Positions 24,300 to 33,756 are shown, numbered from the stretch's first letter. The stretch: DNA of 43,392 nt from Pseudomonas taeanensis MS-3 (GCF_000498575.2 NZ_AWSQ01000011.1:1-43392); one strand, 5' to 3'. The notes: generated by a model from the sequence alone, not told the origin. Translations and numbers: made by a program.

Positions 24300-26678
24300 C
24301 TACTTCCTTAACGTGGCGTTGTACCTTTGTTCCAGGGAGGCGAGAATATTCTGCGTTGTAGTACTCACCTCATCGTCATTAAGAGTGCGCGATGGATGCT
24401 GCCAGGTCAAGCCGACTGCAAGGCTTTTTCTATGCGGATCAATACCTTTACCGTGATACACGTCAAATAGCCTGAGGTCTGTCAGCCACTCACCAGCTGC
24501 ATCGCGGATAGCCGCCAGCAACGCTGCGGCCGGCACCTCGCGATCCACCAACAAAGCGAAGTCGCGACGCACTTCCGGGAAGCGCGACAACTCATGGAAC
24601 TGCGGCATGCGCCCCGCGGCAATTTCACTCAAGACCAGCTCAAACATATACACCGTTTGATCGAGGCCCAGCACGCTGGCCAGCTCAGGGTGAAGAGCCC
24701 CCAGAAAACCAACCAAGCGACCATCACGTTCAATACGCGCCGTTTGCCCCGGATGCAAAGCAGCATGCTCGCCCGGCACAAAACTGAAACTACCCGCAGC
24801 ACCAGCACTGGCTAGCAACGCCTCGACATCGGCTTTTACGTCATAAAAATCGACGTTATCGCGACCATGCGCCCACCCCTCAGGCAAACGACTGCCGCAG
24901 ATTACCCCCGCCAGCATTGGCTCTTGCTGCAGCCCCTGCAACTGACCGACAAAGCGCAAACCGCTTTCGAATAACCGCACGCGCGACTGCTGGCGATTGA
25001 GGTTATGCTCAAGCGCCTTGATCAGACCTGGCCATAGCGATGAACGCATGGCCGCCATGTCGGCAGAAATCGGGTTGGCTAACAGCAACGGTTCAACACC
25101 TGGGCTGAACAATTCAAACAGTTTGGGATCGATGAAGCTGTAGGTAATCGCCTCCTGGTAGCCCCGCGCGACCAACAGTCGACGCAGTGCCGGCAGCTCA
25201 ACAGCGGCTTCAGCCTTCGGTTGCGGCGCTAAACGCGCTTGCGGATAGCGTACTGGCAAGCGGTTATAACCATACAAACGTGCCAGCTCTTCGATCAGAT
25301 CGACTTCCAAGCTGATATCGAAACGGTGACTCGGTACCTCGACCTGCCACTGCCCTTCCCCACTAGAGCTAACCCCCAACCCCAGCGCGGTCAGTAAACG
25401 CACGATTTCTTCGTCGCCTATTTTCAAGCCGAGCATTTGTTCGATTCGATCTGCACGCAAGGTGACCGGCGCCACATTCGGCAGCTGCTCCTGGCTGACC
25501 ACCTCAATGATCGGCCCAGCTTCACCACCCACTATATCCAGCAACAATCCAGTCGCCCGCTCCATTGCCTCACGAGCCAACTGCCAATCGACGCCACGCT
25601 CGAAACGGTGCGAAGAGTCAGTGTGCAAGCCATAGGAGCGCGCCTTACCGGCAATCGCAATAGTGTCGAAAAAAGCGCTTTCCAGGAACAAGTCACGCGT
25701 CTTGCCAGTCACACCGCTGCGCTCACCGCCCATCACACCGGCAATCGCCAAGGCGCGCTGGTGATCAGCAATCACCAAGGTATCAGCGCGCAGACTGACC
25801 TCCTGACCGTCAAGCAGAACCAGCTTTTCGCCCTCCTCGGCCATGCGCACACGGATGCCGCCATTGATCTCGGCCAGATCAAACGCATGCATCGGCTGAC
25901 CCAGCTCAAGCATGACGTAGTTCGTCACATCGACGGCCGCATCAATGCTACGAACATCGGCGCGGCGCAGACGCTCAACCATCCACAACGGTGTTGGCTT
26001 GGACAGGTCAACGTTGCGCACCACCCGACCGAGGTAGCGCGGACACGCTTGCGAGGCCAGCACTTCTACCGGGCGGACCTCATCGTGGCTAGCCACGACC
26101 GTGGCAACCATCGGGCGCGTGACTGGAGCGGCGTACAAGGCACCAACCTCGCGCGCGAGCCCAGCCAAGGACAAGCAGTCGCCACGGTTAGGGGTCAGGT
26201 CAACCTCGATGCTGGCATCATCCAGATCGAGGTAGGCGCGAATATCCTGCCCTACAGGCGCATCAACCGGCAGCTCCATCAGGCCATCGTTATCTTCACT
26301 GATCTGCAACTCGGACGCCGAGCAGAGCATACCGTTTGACTCGACGCCACGTAGCTTGGCTTTCTTGATGTTGAAGTCGCCCGGCAGTTGGGCACCGATC
26401 ATCGCGAACGGAATCTTCAGGCCAGGGCGCACATTCGGCGCGCCGCACACGACCTGAAACGCTTCGCTGCCATTACTGACCTGGCACACACGCAGCTTAT
26501 CGGCATCAGGGTGCTGCTCAGTGCTCAGCACTTCGCCCACAACTATGCCACTGAAAATACCGGCAGCCGGCGTGACGCTATCGACCTCGAGACCCGCCAT
26601 CGACAGGCGCGCTACCAACTCATCACGGGATACCTGCGGGCTTACCCAGCTACGCAGCCACTGTTCACTGAACTTCAT
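24300..26678 (-). CDS. pheT: Phenylalanyl-tRNA synthetase beta subunit
   Basis: The 792-aa protein matches the normal length of bacterial PheT. It opens with MKFSEQWLRSWVSPQVSRDE, has a tRNA-binding (OB-like) domain with VGEVLSTEQHPDADKLRVC, the B3/B4 editing region and the B5 region (about 400-470), and ends in the ferredoxin-like anticodon-binding domain (FPEVRRDFALLVDREVPAAA). It pairs with PheS in an alpha2-beta2 enzyme charging tRNA-Phe. The gap to pheS is short, so the two are cotranscribed. Confidence 0.97.
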   Translation of the reverse strand: MKFSEQWLRSWVSPQVSRDELVARLSMAGLEVDSVTPAAGIFSGIVVGEVLSTEQHPDADKLRVCQVSNGSEAFQVVCGAPNVRPGLKIPFAMIGAQLPGDFNIKKAKLRGVESNGMLCSASELQISEDNDGLMELPVDAPVGQDIRAYLDLDDASIEVDLTPNRGDCLSLAGLAREVGALYAAPVTRPMVATVVASHDEVRPVEVLASQACPRYLGRVVRNVDLSKPTPLWMVERLRRADVRSIDAAVDVTNYVMLELGQPMHAFDLAEINGGIRVRMAEEGEKLVLLDGQEVSLRADTLVIADHQRALAIAGVMGGERSGVTGKTRDLFLESAFFDTIAIAGKARSYGLHTDSSHRFERGVDWQLAREAMERATGLLLDIVGGEAGPIIEVVSQEQLPNVAPVTLRADRIEQMLGLKIGDEEIVRLLTALGLGVSSSGEGQWQVEVPSHRFDISLEVDLIEELARLYGYNRLPVRYPQARLAPQPKAEAAVELPALRRLLVARGYQEAITYSFIDPKLFELFSPGVEPLLLANPISADMAAMRSSLWPGLIKALEHNLNRQQSRVRLFESGLRFVGQLQGLQQEPMLAGVICGSRLPEGWAHGRDNVDFYDVKADVEALLASAGAAGSFSFVPGEHAALHPGQTARIERDGRLVGFLGALHPELASVLGLDQTVYMFELVLSEIAAGRMPQFHELSRFPEVRRDFALLVDREVPAAALLAAIRDAAGEWLTDLRLFDVYHGKGIDPHRKSLAVGLTWQHPSRTLNDDEVSTTTQNILASLEQRYNATLRK

Positions 26679-26717
26679 CCTGCTCTCCTAAAACAATTCG
26701 GTTACGGTCGTGCGGCT

Positions 26718-27734
26718 CTAGCGAAATTGCGCCAGGAATCGCAGGTCGTTATCGAAGAACAGGCGTAAATCGTTGACGCCATACCGCAACATGGCCAGAC
26801 GCTCCACACCCATGCCGAAAGCAAAACCCTGATATTTTTCAGGGTCGATACCGGACATGCGCAGTACATTAGGGTGCACCATGCCGCAGCCCATGACCTC
26901 CAGCCAACCAGTCTGCTTACAGACCCGGCAACCTTTACCGCTACACATCACGCACTGCATGTCGACTTCGGCCGAAGGTTCAGTGAATGGGAAAAAGGAG
27001 GGACGGAAACGCACACCCAGCGGCTTCTCGAAGAACACCCGAAGGAACTCTTCGATGGTGCCCTTGAGATCCGCGAAGCTGACCCCTTCATCAACCAGCA
27101 AGCCTTCAACCTGGTGAAACATCGGCGAGTGGGTGATATCGGAGTCGCAACGGTACACACGGCCCGGACAGACAATGCGGATTGGCGGCTGTTGAGACTC
27201 CATGGTGCGAACCTGTACCGGCGAGGTGTGGGTGCGCAGCAACATATTCGCGTTGAAATAAAAGGTATCGTGCATCGCACGCGCCGGGTGGTGGCCGGGA
27301 ATATTGAGCGCTTCGAAGTTGTGGTAATCGTTTTCCACTTCAGGGCCTTCGGCGATGCCGTAGCCTATCCGGGTGAAAAACTGCTCTACACGCTCAAGCG
27401 TGCGGGTCACTGGATGTAGTCCACCTGACGTCTGACCACGACCTGGCAGCGTCACATCGATGCGCTCTGCCGCCAACTTGGCACTCAACGCAGCCTGCTC
27501 AAGCGTTTCTTTACGAGTGTTCAAGGCTCCCTGAACACGCTCTTTGGCGGCGTTGATCAAAGCACCGGCTTGCGGGCGCTCCTCAGCAGACAGATTGCCC
27601 AGGGTCTTCATCACCTGGGTCAACTCGCCTTTCTTACCCAGATAGTGAACCCGCAATTGCTCCAGGGCATTCACATCTTCGGTGTGGCGCACGGCCTCTA
27701 GCGCTTGCGAGACCAGCACATCCAGATTTTCCAT
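26718..27734 (-). CDS. pheS: Phenylalanyl-tRNA synthetase alpha subunit
   Basis: The 338-aa catalytic subunit shows the class II motifs: motif 1 near FFTRIGYGIAEGPEVENDYH, motif 2 near RIVCPGRVYRCDSDITHSPM, and motif 3 FAFGMGVERLAMLRYGV. The N-terminal coiled coil (about residues 1-85) binds tRNA. GGAG lies before the ATG at 27734. Upstream, two hairpins separate it from rplT, which suggests attenuation, as is known for E. coli pheST. Confidence 0.97.
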   Translation of the reverse strand: MENLDVLVSQALEAVRHTEDVNALEQLRVHYLGKKGELTQVMKTLGNLSAEERPQAGALINAAKERVQGALNTRKETLEQAALSAKLAAERIDVTLPGRGQTSGGLHPVTRTLERVEQFFTRIGYGIAEGPEVENDYHNFEALNIPGHHPARAMHDTFYFNANMLLRTHTSPVQVRTMESQQPPIRIVCPGRVYRCDSDITHSPMFHQVEGLLVDEGVSFADLKGTIEEFLRVFFEKPLGVRFRPSFFPFTEPSAEVDMQCVMCSGKGCRVCKQTGWLEVMGCGMVHPNVLRMSGIDPEKYQGFAFGMGVERLAMLRYGVNDLRLFFDNDLRFLAQFR

Positions 27735-27753
27735 TTACAGACTCCAGATACGA

Positions 27754-27787
27754 AATAGGGGAAGAGCTTAAAGGCTCTTCCCCTATT
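27754..27787 (-). terminator. 14-bp perfect stem-loop upstream of pheS (attenuator candidate)
   Basis: AATAGGGGAAGAGC and GCTCTTCCCCTATT form a 14-bp perfect stem with a six-base loop. On the minus strand it ends in CTATTTCG, a weak T-run, about 20 bases before pheS. Place and shape match an intrinsic attenuator controlling pheST. Confidence 0.65.
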
Positions 27788-27799
27788 GGTGACGTTTAG

Positions 27800-27817
27800 C
27801 ACCGGGCGAGCCCGGTG
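27800..27817 (-). terminator. 8-bp GC-rich hairpin just after rplT
   Basis: CACCGGGC and GCCCGGTG with a two-base spacer lie 13 bases after the rplT stop. This is the first of two hairpins before pheS. It could pause RNA polymerase or protect the rplT end from RNase. Confidence 0.5.
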
Positions 27818-27829
27818 ATTGTCGGGGAC

Positions 27830-28186
27830 TTAAGCCAGTACGGCTTTCGCTTTCTCGACAATCGCAGCAAACGCCGCTTTTTCGTTCACTGCCAGATCAG
27901 CCAATACCTTGCGGTCGATCTCGATTGCTGCCTTTTTCAAGCCAGCAATGAAACGGCTATAAGACAAGCCATTTACACGAGCACCAGCATTGATACGGGC
28001 GATCCACAGTGCACGGAACTGACGCTTCTTCTGGCGGCGGTCACGGTAGGCGTATTGGCCTGCCTTGATCACTGCCTGCTTGGCAACGCGGAATACGCGC
28101 GAACGCGCACCATAGTAGCCTTTAGCGAGTTTCAGAATTTTTTTGTGACGCTTACGAGCAATAACGCCGCGCTTTACACGAGCCAT
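27830..28186 (-). CDS. rplT: 50S ribosomal protein L20
   Basis: The 118-aa sequence is typical L20: MARVKRGVIARKRHKKILKL at the start, the basic N-terminal extension that threads into 23S rRNA, and the globular end with NEKAAFAAIVEKAKAVL. L20 is an early assembly protein and in E. coli represses rpmI-rplT translation. It follows rpmI closely. Confidence 0.98.
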   Translation of the reverse strand: MARVKRGVIARKRHKKILKLAKGYYGARSRVFRVAKQAVIKAGQYAYRDRRQKKRQFRALWIARINAGARVNGLSYSRFIAGLKKAAIEIDRKVLADLAVNEKAAFAAIVEKAKAVLA

Positions 28187-28212
28187 GAGTAACTTCCTCT
28201 ATCTTGACCGAA

Positions 28213-28407
28213 TTAACGAACGCGCAGCATGCGCGCCACCTTTGCCACGTCAGACGGATGCACCATGGTGCTACCGCGCAGTTGACGCTTACGCTTGGTG
28301 GACATTTTGGTCAGGATGTGGCTCTTGAAAGCGTGCTTGTGCTTGAAGCCTGAAGCAGTCTTCAGAAAACGCTTCGCTGCACCACTCTTGGTTTTCATCT
28401 TTGGCAT
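28213..28407 (-). CDS. rpmI: 50S ribosomal protein L35
   Basis: This 64-aa basic protein is L35: MPKMKTKSGAAKRFLKTASG, then FKHKHAFKSHILTKMSTKRK. It sits between infC and rplT in the conserved infC-rpmI-rplT operon, whose last two genes are controlled by L20 in enterobacteria. Confidence 0.98.
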   Translation of the reverse strand: MPKMKTKSGAAKRFLKTASGFKHKHAFKSHILTKMSTKRKRQLRGSTMVHPSDVAKVARMLRVR

Positions 28408-28467
28408 GTTCGGATACTCCGCATTCAGTTGATAAACATAACCGCAAGGCCTGCCGTGCCCTGGTGG

Positions 28468-29013
28468 TCACTTCTTCTTTTTGGGGGCGATGACCATGAT
28501 CAGCTGGCGTCCTTCCATCTTTGGATGCTGTTCAACGGTGCCGTATTCAAGCAGGTCAGCTTCAACCCGCTTCAACAACTCCATGCCCAGCTCCTGATGT
28601 GCCATCTCACGACCGCGGAATCGCAATGAAACCTTGGCCCTGTCCCCCTCACTAAGGAAACGTACCAGGTTGCGTAGTTTTACCTGGTAATCCCCTTCCT
28701 CCGTCCCTGGACGAAACTTGATTTCTTTAACCTGAATCTGCTTCTGGTTTTTCTTTGCAGCAGCAATCTGCTTCTTCTTTTCGAAGATCGACTTGCCGTA
28801 ATCCATGACCCGGCAAACCGGAGGAATCGCATCGGCGGAAATTTCCACCAAATCCAGCTTGGATTCTTCAGCAATTCTAAGCGCTTCATCAATCGAGACG
28901 ATGCCAATTTGCTCGCCTTCAGCGCCAATTAACCGAACCTCGCGTGCCGAGATATTCTCATTGATCGGCGCTTTAGGTGCAGCTCGTTTATCTTGTCTCA
29001 TTTCACGCTTAAT
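28468..29013 (-). CDS. infC: Translation initiation factor IF-3, probable AUU start
   Basis: IF-3 prevents premature subunit joining and discriminates against wrong start codons. The N-domain starts at ENISAREVRLIGAEGEQIGI, and the linker and C-domain follow (FEKKKQIAAAKKNQ, EIKFRPGTEEGDYQVKLRNL). The first in-frame ATG (29001) is about 20 bases from the only Shine-Dalgarno sequence (GGAG at 29022-29025). Two tandem ATT codons at 29011-29016 are five to eight bases away, so one of them is the likely start; I use 29013. This fits the known AUU autoregulation of infC. The protein ends in KKKK. Confidence 0.93.
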   Translation of the reverse strand: MKREMRQDKRAAPKAPINENISAREVRLIGAEGEQIGIVSIDEALRIAEESKLDLVEISADAIPPVCRVMDYGKSIFEKKKQIAAAKKNQKQIQVKEIKFRPGTEEGDYQVKLRNLVRFLSEGDRAKVSLRFRGREMAHQELGMELLKRVEADLLEYGTVEQHPKMEGRQLIMVIAPKKKK

Positions 29014-29018
29014 AATTA

Positions 29019-30941
29019 TTACTCCGAATCTTGGCGACCACGCCGGGAAACCGCCTGTGCGAGGAACTCGGTGAACTGACTGATGGGCATCGAGCCCAAA
29101 TCAACACCTTCACGGGTACGCACGGCGACAGTTTGCATTTCAACCTCCCGATCTCCGATAACCAAGAGATAGGGAACCTTGAGCAAAGTATGCTCGCGGA
29201 TTTTAAAGCCAATTTTTTCGTTTCTCAAGTCAGACTTGGCACGAAACCCGCTTTGATTGAGGGTTTTTTCGACTTCTTGAGCAAACTCGGCCTGTTTATC
29301 GGTGATGTTCATCACCACAGCCTGAGTAGGCGCCAGCCAAGCTGGGAATGCCCCCTCGTAGTGCTCGATCAAAATACCAATAAACCGCTCGAAGGAACCG
29401 AGAATCGCACGGTGCAACATCACCGGATGCTTGCGACTGTTATCTTCGCTGACAAACTCTGCACCCAAACGGATCGGCAGATTGAAATCGAGCTGCAGGG
29501 TACCACACTGCCACACACGGCCAAGGCAATCCTTCAAGGAGAATTCGATCTTCGGACCGTAGAAAGCGCCCTCGCCCGGCTGCAAATCATAGGACAGGCC
29601 AGCGCTTTCCAGCGCATCAGCCAGCGCCGACTCAGCGCGATCCCAAAGCTCATCGGAACCCACACGCTTTTCCGGACGAGTCGAGAGCTTGAGCTGAATA
29701 TCGGTAAAGCCGAAGTCGGCATAGACCGCCAGGGTCAGCTTGATGAAGTCAGCCGACTCAGCCTGCATCTGCTCTTCGGTGCAGAAAATGTGGGCATCAT
29801 CCTGGGTAAAGCCCCGTACGCGCATGATGCCGTGCAACGCACCAGACGGCTCATTGCGATGACAGGCACCGAACTCGGCCAGACGCATCGGCAGTTCGCG
29901 ATAGCTCTTCAGGCCTTGATTGAACACCTGCACGTGACAAGGGCAGTTCATCGGCTTGATCGCGTAATCGCGACTCTCCGATTCAGTGGTGAACATGTTT
30001 TCGGCGTAGTTGGCCCAGTGCCCGGACTTTTCCCACAACGAACGATCGACCACCTGCGGCGTCTTGATCTCCAGGTAGCCGTTCTCGTGCTGCACCTTAC
30101 GCATGTACTGCTCGAGCACCTGGTACAGGGTCCAGCCATTCGGATGCCAGAACACCATGCCCGGCGCCTCTTCCTGGGTATGGAACAGATCCAGGCGCTT
30201 GCCGATCTTGCGATGGTCGCGCTTCTCGGCCTCTTCGATACGCTGAATGTAAGCCGCCAATTGCTTTTTATCGGCCCAGGCCGTGCCATAGACACGCTGC
30301 AACTGTTCGTTCTTGGCATCACCACGCCAGTAAGCACCGGATAGCTTGGTCAGCTTGAAGGCCTTGAGGAAGCGGGTATTCGGCACGTGCGGGCCGCGGC
30401 ACATATCCACGTACTCTTCGTGGTAGTACAGCCCCATAGCCTGCTCGTCCGGCATGTCTTCAACCAGACGCAACTTGTAGTCTTCGCCGCGAGACTGGAA
30501 AACATCGATGACCTCGGCACGCGGCGTCACCTTTTTGATGACATCGTAGTCCTTCTCGATCAACTGCTGCATGCGCTGCTCGATCGCTGCGACATCCTCC
30601 AGAGTGAAAGGACGCTCGGAGGCTATGTCGTAATAAAAGCCTTCCTCAATCACTGGCCCAATCACCATCTTGGCGGTCGGAAACAGCTGCTTGACCGCAT
30701 GACCGATCAGGTGCGCACAGGAGTGGCGAATAATCTCCAGCCCCTCTTGATCTTTCGGCGTAATGATTTGCAGGGTCGCATCGCTGTCGATCAGATCACA
30801 GGCGTCGACCAACCGGCCATTGACCTTACCAGCCAGCGTGGCTTTGGCCAGGCCTGCACCTATGGATTGCGCCACCTCAGCAACGGATACCGGGTGATCA
30901 AATGAACGCTGACTGCCGTCGGGAAGAGTGATAGTGGGCAT
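29019..30941 (-). CDS. thrS: Threonyl-tRNA synthetase
   Basis: The 640-aa enzyme has the TGS domain (MPTITLPDGSQRSFDHPVSV), the editing domain with HSCAHLIGHAVKQLFP (HxxxH type) and SGAYWRG, the class II core with MNCPCHVQVFN and RNEPSGALHGIMRVRGFTQD, the zinc ligand Cys/His set, and the C-terminal anticodon-binding domain (PYLLVIGDREVE). The start at 30941 has GGAGG; the frame runs on to 30974 without support. It precedes infC by a few bases. Confidence 0.97.
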   Translation of the reverse strand: MPTITLPDGSQRSFDHPVSVAEVAQSIGAGLAKATLAGKVNGRLVDACDLIDSDATLQIITPKDQEGLEIIRHSCAHLIGHAVKQLFPTAKMVIGPVIEEGFYYDIASERPFTLEDVAAIEQRMQQLIEKDYDVIKKVTPRAEVIDVFQSRGEDYKLRLVEDMPDEQAMGLYYHEEYVDMCRGPHVPNTRFLKAFKLTKLSGAYWRGDAKNEQLQRVYGTAWADKKQLAAYIQRIEEAEKRDHRKIGKRLDLFHTQEEAPGMVFWHPNGWTLYQVLEQYMRKVQHENGYLEIKTPQVVDRSLWEKSGHWANYAENMFTTESESRDYAIKPMNCPCHVQVFNQGLKSYRELPMRLAEFGACHRNEPSGALHGIMRVRGFTQDDAHIFCTEEQMQAESADFIKLTLAVYADFGFTDIQLKLSTRPEKRVGSDELWDRAESALADALESAGLSYDLQPGEGAFYGPKIEFSLKDCLGRVWQCGTLQLDFNLPIRLGAEFVSEDNSRKHPVMLHRAILGSFERFIGILIEHYEGAFPAWLAPTQAVVMNITDKQAEFAQEVEKTLNQSGFRAKSDLRNEKIGFKIREHTLLKVPYLLVIGDREVEMQTVAVRTREGVDLGSMPISQFTEFLAQAVSRRGRQDSE

Positions 30942-31150
30942 GGCGCCTCCTCTCCTAGTGGTGACCTCTACCAAAGGCCACGTGGGTTGGGATGAGCCAG
31001 TAAGTGATTCGGCGGTGTACCTGCCTTACAGTGGCAGGAGGCCAAGAGCCAACCTGAACCGAACCAGAGTCACTGGAGGTTTAATCACACGAAAAGCGAC
31101 TTCAGGATGCTTCCAGAAAGGTGCAGCCCTGACAAGTCGCCCAATAAAAA

Positions 31151-31170
31151 AGGGTCGCCTAAGCGACCCT
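31151..31170 (-). terminator. Terminator downstream of tRNA-Val
   Basis: AGGGTCGC and GCGACCCT form an 8-bp stem with a four-base loop; on the minus strand six T follow. It lies 13 bases after the tRNA 3' end. Confidence 0.88.
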
Positions 31171-31182
31171 TTCTACCAAATT

Positions 31183-31259
31183 TGGTAGGCACGATTGGAT
31201 TCGAACCAACGACCCCCACCATGTCAAGGTGGTGCTCTAACCAACTGAGCTACGTGCCT
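31183..31259 (-). tRNA. tRNA-Val (anticodon GAC)
   Basis: The 77-base gene folds with acceptor stem AGGCACG/CGTGCCT, anticodon stem CCACC/GGTGG with loop TTGACAT (anticodon GAC), T-loop TTCGAAT and an encoded CCA. A terminator follows. Pseudomonas has a tRNA-Val upstream of thrS in the same place. Confidence 0.97.
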
Positions 31260-31442
31260 GCAATGGGTGCGCATTCTACGGAGGCGCTAAAAAGAGTCAA
31301 CACTTTTTTCGCTAACTGACTGAATAAGCGTATTTTTTACTGCCACCAGAGTGCTTAGGGTTTTGTACAGAGCACTAGCCGGAGATTTTCAACTCAGGTA
31401 GCATCGCGCCATTCGTAAAAAATAAAGAACAGGTGTTAAAAA

Positions 31443-32726
31443 ATGGCGCACACGGTCTATCCACAATCCTATTACGCCGCTTCGGCCAATCCGGTTCCAC
31501 CCCGCCCAGAGCTCAACGGCGAGGTCGAAACGGACGTCTGCATTATTGGCGCCGGTTACACCGGCCTATCCACTGCGCTATTTCTGCTCGAAAGCGGCTT
31601 CAAGGTCAGCGTGCTGGAAGCGGCGAAGGTCGGCTTTGGCGCCTCAGGCCGTAACGGCGGACAGATCGTCAACAGCTATAGCCGCGACATCGATGTCATC
31701 GAACGCACCGTCGAGCCCAAGCAAGCCCAACTGCTTGGACAAATGGCATTCGAAGGCGGGCGAATCATTCGTGAGCGCATCGCCAAGTACAACATTCAGT
31801 GCGACCTGAAAGATGGCGGCGTGTTCGCAGCTGTCACCGATAAGCAGATGGGACACCTCGAGGCACAGAAGAAGCTCTGGGAGCGTTATGGCCATACCCA
31901 ACTTGAACTGATGGACGCCAAGCGCATCCGTGAAGTGGTGGCTACCGACAGCTATATAGGCGGCATGCTCGACATGAGCGGTGGCCATATTCACCCACTC
32001 AATCTGGCACTGGGTGAAGCGGCTGCAGTTGAATCCCTCGGCGGTGTGATTTATGAACAGTCCCCGGCCATTCGCATTGAGCGTGGTGCCAACCCCGTGG
32101 TGCATACCCCGCAAGGCCGGATCAAAGCCAAGTTCGTGGTGGTCGCCGGCAACGCTTACCTGGGCAACCTGATCCCCGAGCTCGCTGCTAAATCGATGCC
32201 ATGCGGCACTCAGGTGATCACCACCGAGCCACTCTCCGATGAACTCGCGAAAAGCCTCCTGCCTCAGGACTATTGCATCGAGGACTGCAACTACCTGCTC
32301 GACTACTACCGCCTCAGCGGTGACAAGCGCCTGATCTTCGGCGGCGGCGTGGTCTATGGCGCACGCGACCCGGCCGATATCGAGGCGATAATCCGCCCGA
32401 ACCTGCTCAAGACCTTCCCCCAGTTGAAGGATGTAAAGATCGACTACGCCTGGACCGGCAATTTCCTGCTGACATTGTCACGCCTGCCTCAGGTTGGCCG
32501 GCTCGGCGACAATATCTACTACTCGCAAGGCTGCAGCGGTCACGGCGTGACCTACACCCACCTGGCCGGTAAGGTACTGGCCGAAGCGCTGCGCGGTCAG
32601 GCCGAGCGTTTTGACGCTTTCGCCGGGCTACCGCATTACCCCTTCCCCGGCGGTCAATTGTTCCGAGTGCCCTTCACCGCGATGGGGGCCTGGTACTACA
32701 GCTTGCGTGACAAGCTCGGCTTCTAA
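31443..32726 (+). CDS. PauB-like FAD-dependent oxidoreductase (gamma-glutamylpolyamine oxidase family)
   Basis: The 427-aa protein is a DAO-type flavoenzyme with the dinucleotide-binding motif TDVCIIGAGYTGLSTALFLL (about residues 30-49), the GFGASGRNGGQ flavin segment and a C-terminal TYTHLAGKVLAEAL cofactor helix. It resembles PuuB/PauB enzymes that oxidise gamma-glutamylated putrescine or other polyamines. The same family lies beside PA2778/PA2779 in P. aeruginosa (PA2776). The exact polyamine substrate cannot be read from the sequence. It stands alone with its own terminator. Confidence 0.85.
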   Translation: MAHTVYPQSYYAASANPVPPRPELNGEVETDVCIIGAGYTGLSTALFLLESGFKVSVLEAAKVGFGASGRNGGQIVNSYSRDIDVIERTVEPKQAQLLGQMAFEGGRIIRERIAKYNIQCDLKDGGVFAAVTDKQMGHLEAQKKLWERYGHTQLELMDAKRIREVVATDSYIGGMLDMSGGHIHPLNLALGEAAAVESLGGVIYEQSPAIRIERGANPVVHTPQGRIKAKFVVVAGNAYLGNLIPELAAKSMPCGTQVITTEPLSDELAKSLLPQDYCIEDCNYLLDYYRLSGDKRLIFGGGVVYGARDPADIEAIIRPNLLKTFPQLKDVKIDYAWTGNFLLTLSRLPQVGRLGDNIYYSQGCSGHGVTYTHLAGKVLAEALRGQAERFDAFAGLPHYPFPGGQLFRVPFTAMGAWYYSLRDKLGF

Positions 32727-32741
32727 CCATTGACCAAAAGC

Positions 32742-32769
32742 AAAACGGCGCCTCTTCAGGCGCCGTTTT
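32742..32769. terminator. Bidirectional terminator between convergent genes
   Basis: AAAACGGCGCC and GGCGCCGTTTT form an 11-bp perfect stem with a six-base loop between the oxidoreductase and the PA2778-type gene. A-run and T-run on the two sides let it work on both strands. Confidence 0.92.
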
Positions 32770-32784
32770 GCTATGCAGCTTCTA

Positions 32785-33756
32785 TCAGTTAGCCAGGGGG
32801 CACGCAGGAGGTAGCGCGCACTGCCCGGAAGCAACCAGGGCTTGACCTGCACTCACGGCGAAACGTTTCTCGTCAGGGGCCAAGCGCTGAGCGCAAACGA
32901 GTGCTTGCTTGGCGCTCTGCTGGCAACCGCGTTCACCCAATACCTGCGAGAGATTGAACCAACCTACAGCGAAGTCAGGCTCCTGCGCCAGGCTCTTACG
33001 CAGGGCGGTCTCAGCCTCGCGCGTATCGCCCCGGGCATAATGACTATTGGCTAAAGCAAACCACCCAAGAGATTCCTCAGGCCAGTGCAGGGTAGCCGTA
33101 CGGTAGGCACGTTGCGCTGCTTCGATATGCCCTGTTTCTTCAAGATCGCTGGCAGCCTTGAGCCAGGGTCGCAACTCAGGCTGGGCCGGTAATTTGTCCG
33201 CAGGCAAGGTCAATACCGCCCAGCGCCCACCGCGGGCCCACGTGCTGTCGAAGCTGGTGAAGTCGCTTTGCCAGCGCCGCGTCGTACCCGAGCGCAGAAT
33301 CAGCGTGCGCTCGCGCTGGTCATAACCGACCACCACTGCGAAATGCCAACGGGGATACCAATCGAAGGCAAGATTCTGCAACACCAGTACCGGGTTACCC
33401 GCCGCCACCTCTGCCAAAAGGGCTTCCAAGCGTGGCGGCAGCGGATACACCAGCATGTCATGCGCACGGGCAGTGGCGACCATCTCGACCTGCAAACTGC
33501 CTTCACGCTCGGGAATGAATACTCGATCCTTGAGTAAACCGGGACTGGTCACTACACCACGTTGATTGAGCATGGTCGCCAGCGCCGCCGGCCCACACTG
33601 ATAAGCCGTTTGTGGAAAAAACGGCACGCTAGTGAGCTCAACACGCTCGGGCAGCCGCGAGGTCTCCGGCGGCAACACCGGAGACCTCGCACACGCGCCT
33701 AACAGTAGAGCGAGTGCTAAGAGCAGGAACCGCTCAATTTTCAACGATTTATACAT
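32785..33756 (-). CDS. PA2778-family C39-like cysteine peptidase lipoprotein with TPR repeats
   Basis: This 323-aa protein starts with a signal and lipobox (LLLALALLLGACARS, Cys at 22). A papain-like C39 domain follows: catalytic Cys in AYQCGPAALATMLNQRG (about residues 52-68) and His in RWHFAVVVGY (about 137). The C-terminal 120 residues hold TPR-like helical pairs (WFALANSHYARGDTREAETA). It lies directly after the PA2779-type gene, overlapping it by 16 bases, as in P. aeruginosa. It is probably a periplasmic or outer-membrane-anchored processing peptidase; the substrate is unknown. Confidence 0.85.
   Translation of the reverse strand: MYKSLKIERFLLLALALLLGACARSPVLPPETSRLPERVELTSVPFFPQTAYQCGPAALATMLNQRGVVTSPGLLKDRVFIPEREGSLQVEMVATARAHDMLVYPLPPRLEALLAEVAAGNPVLVLQNLAFDWYPRWHFAVVVGYDQRERTLILRSGTTRRWQSDFTSFDSTWARGGRWAVLTLPADKLPAQPELRPWLKAASDLEETGHIEAAQRAYRTATLHWPEESLGWFALANSHYARGDTREAETALRKSLAQEPDFAVGWFNLSQVLGERGCQQSAKQALVCAQRLAPDEKRFAVSAGQALVASGQCALPPACPLAN

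Noticed and set aside
28999..29001. ATG as the infC start
   Set aside because: The Shine-Dalgarno sequence is about 20 bases away, whereas the ATT codons are at normal distance.
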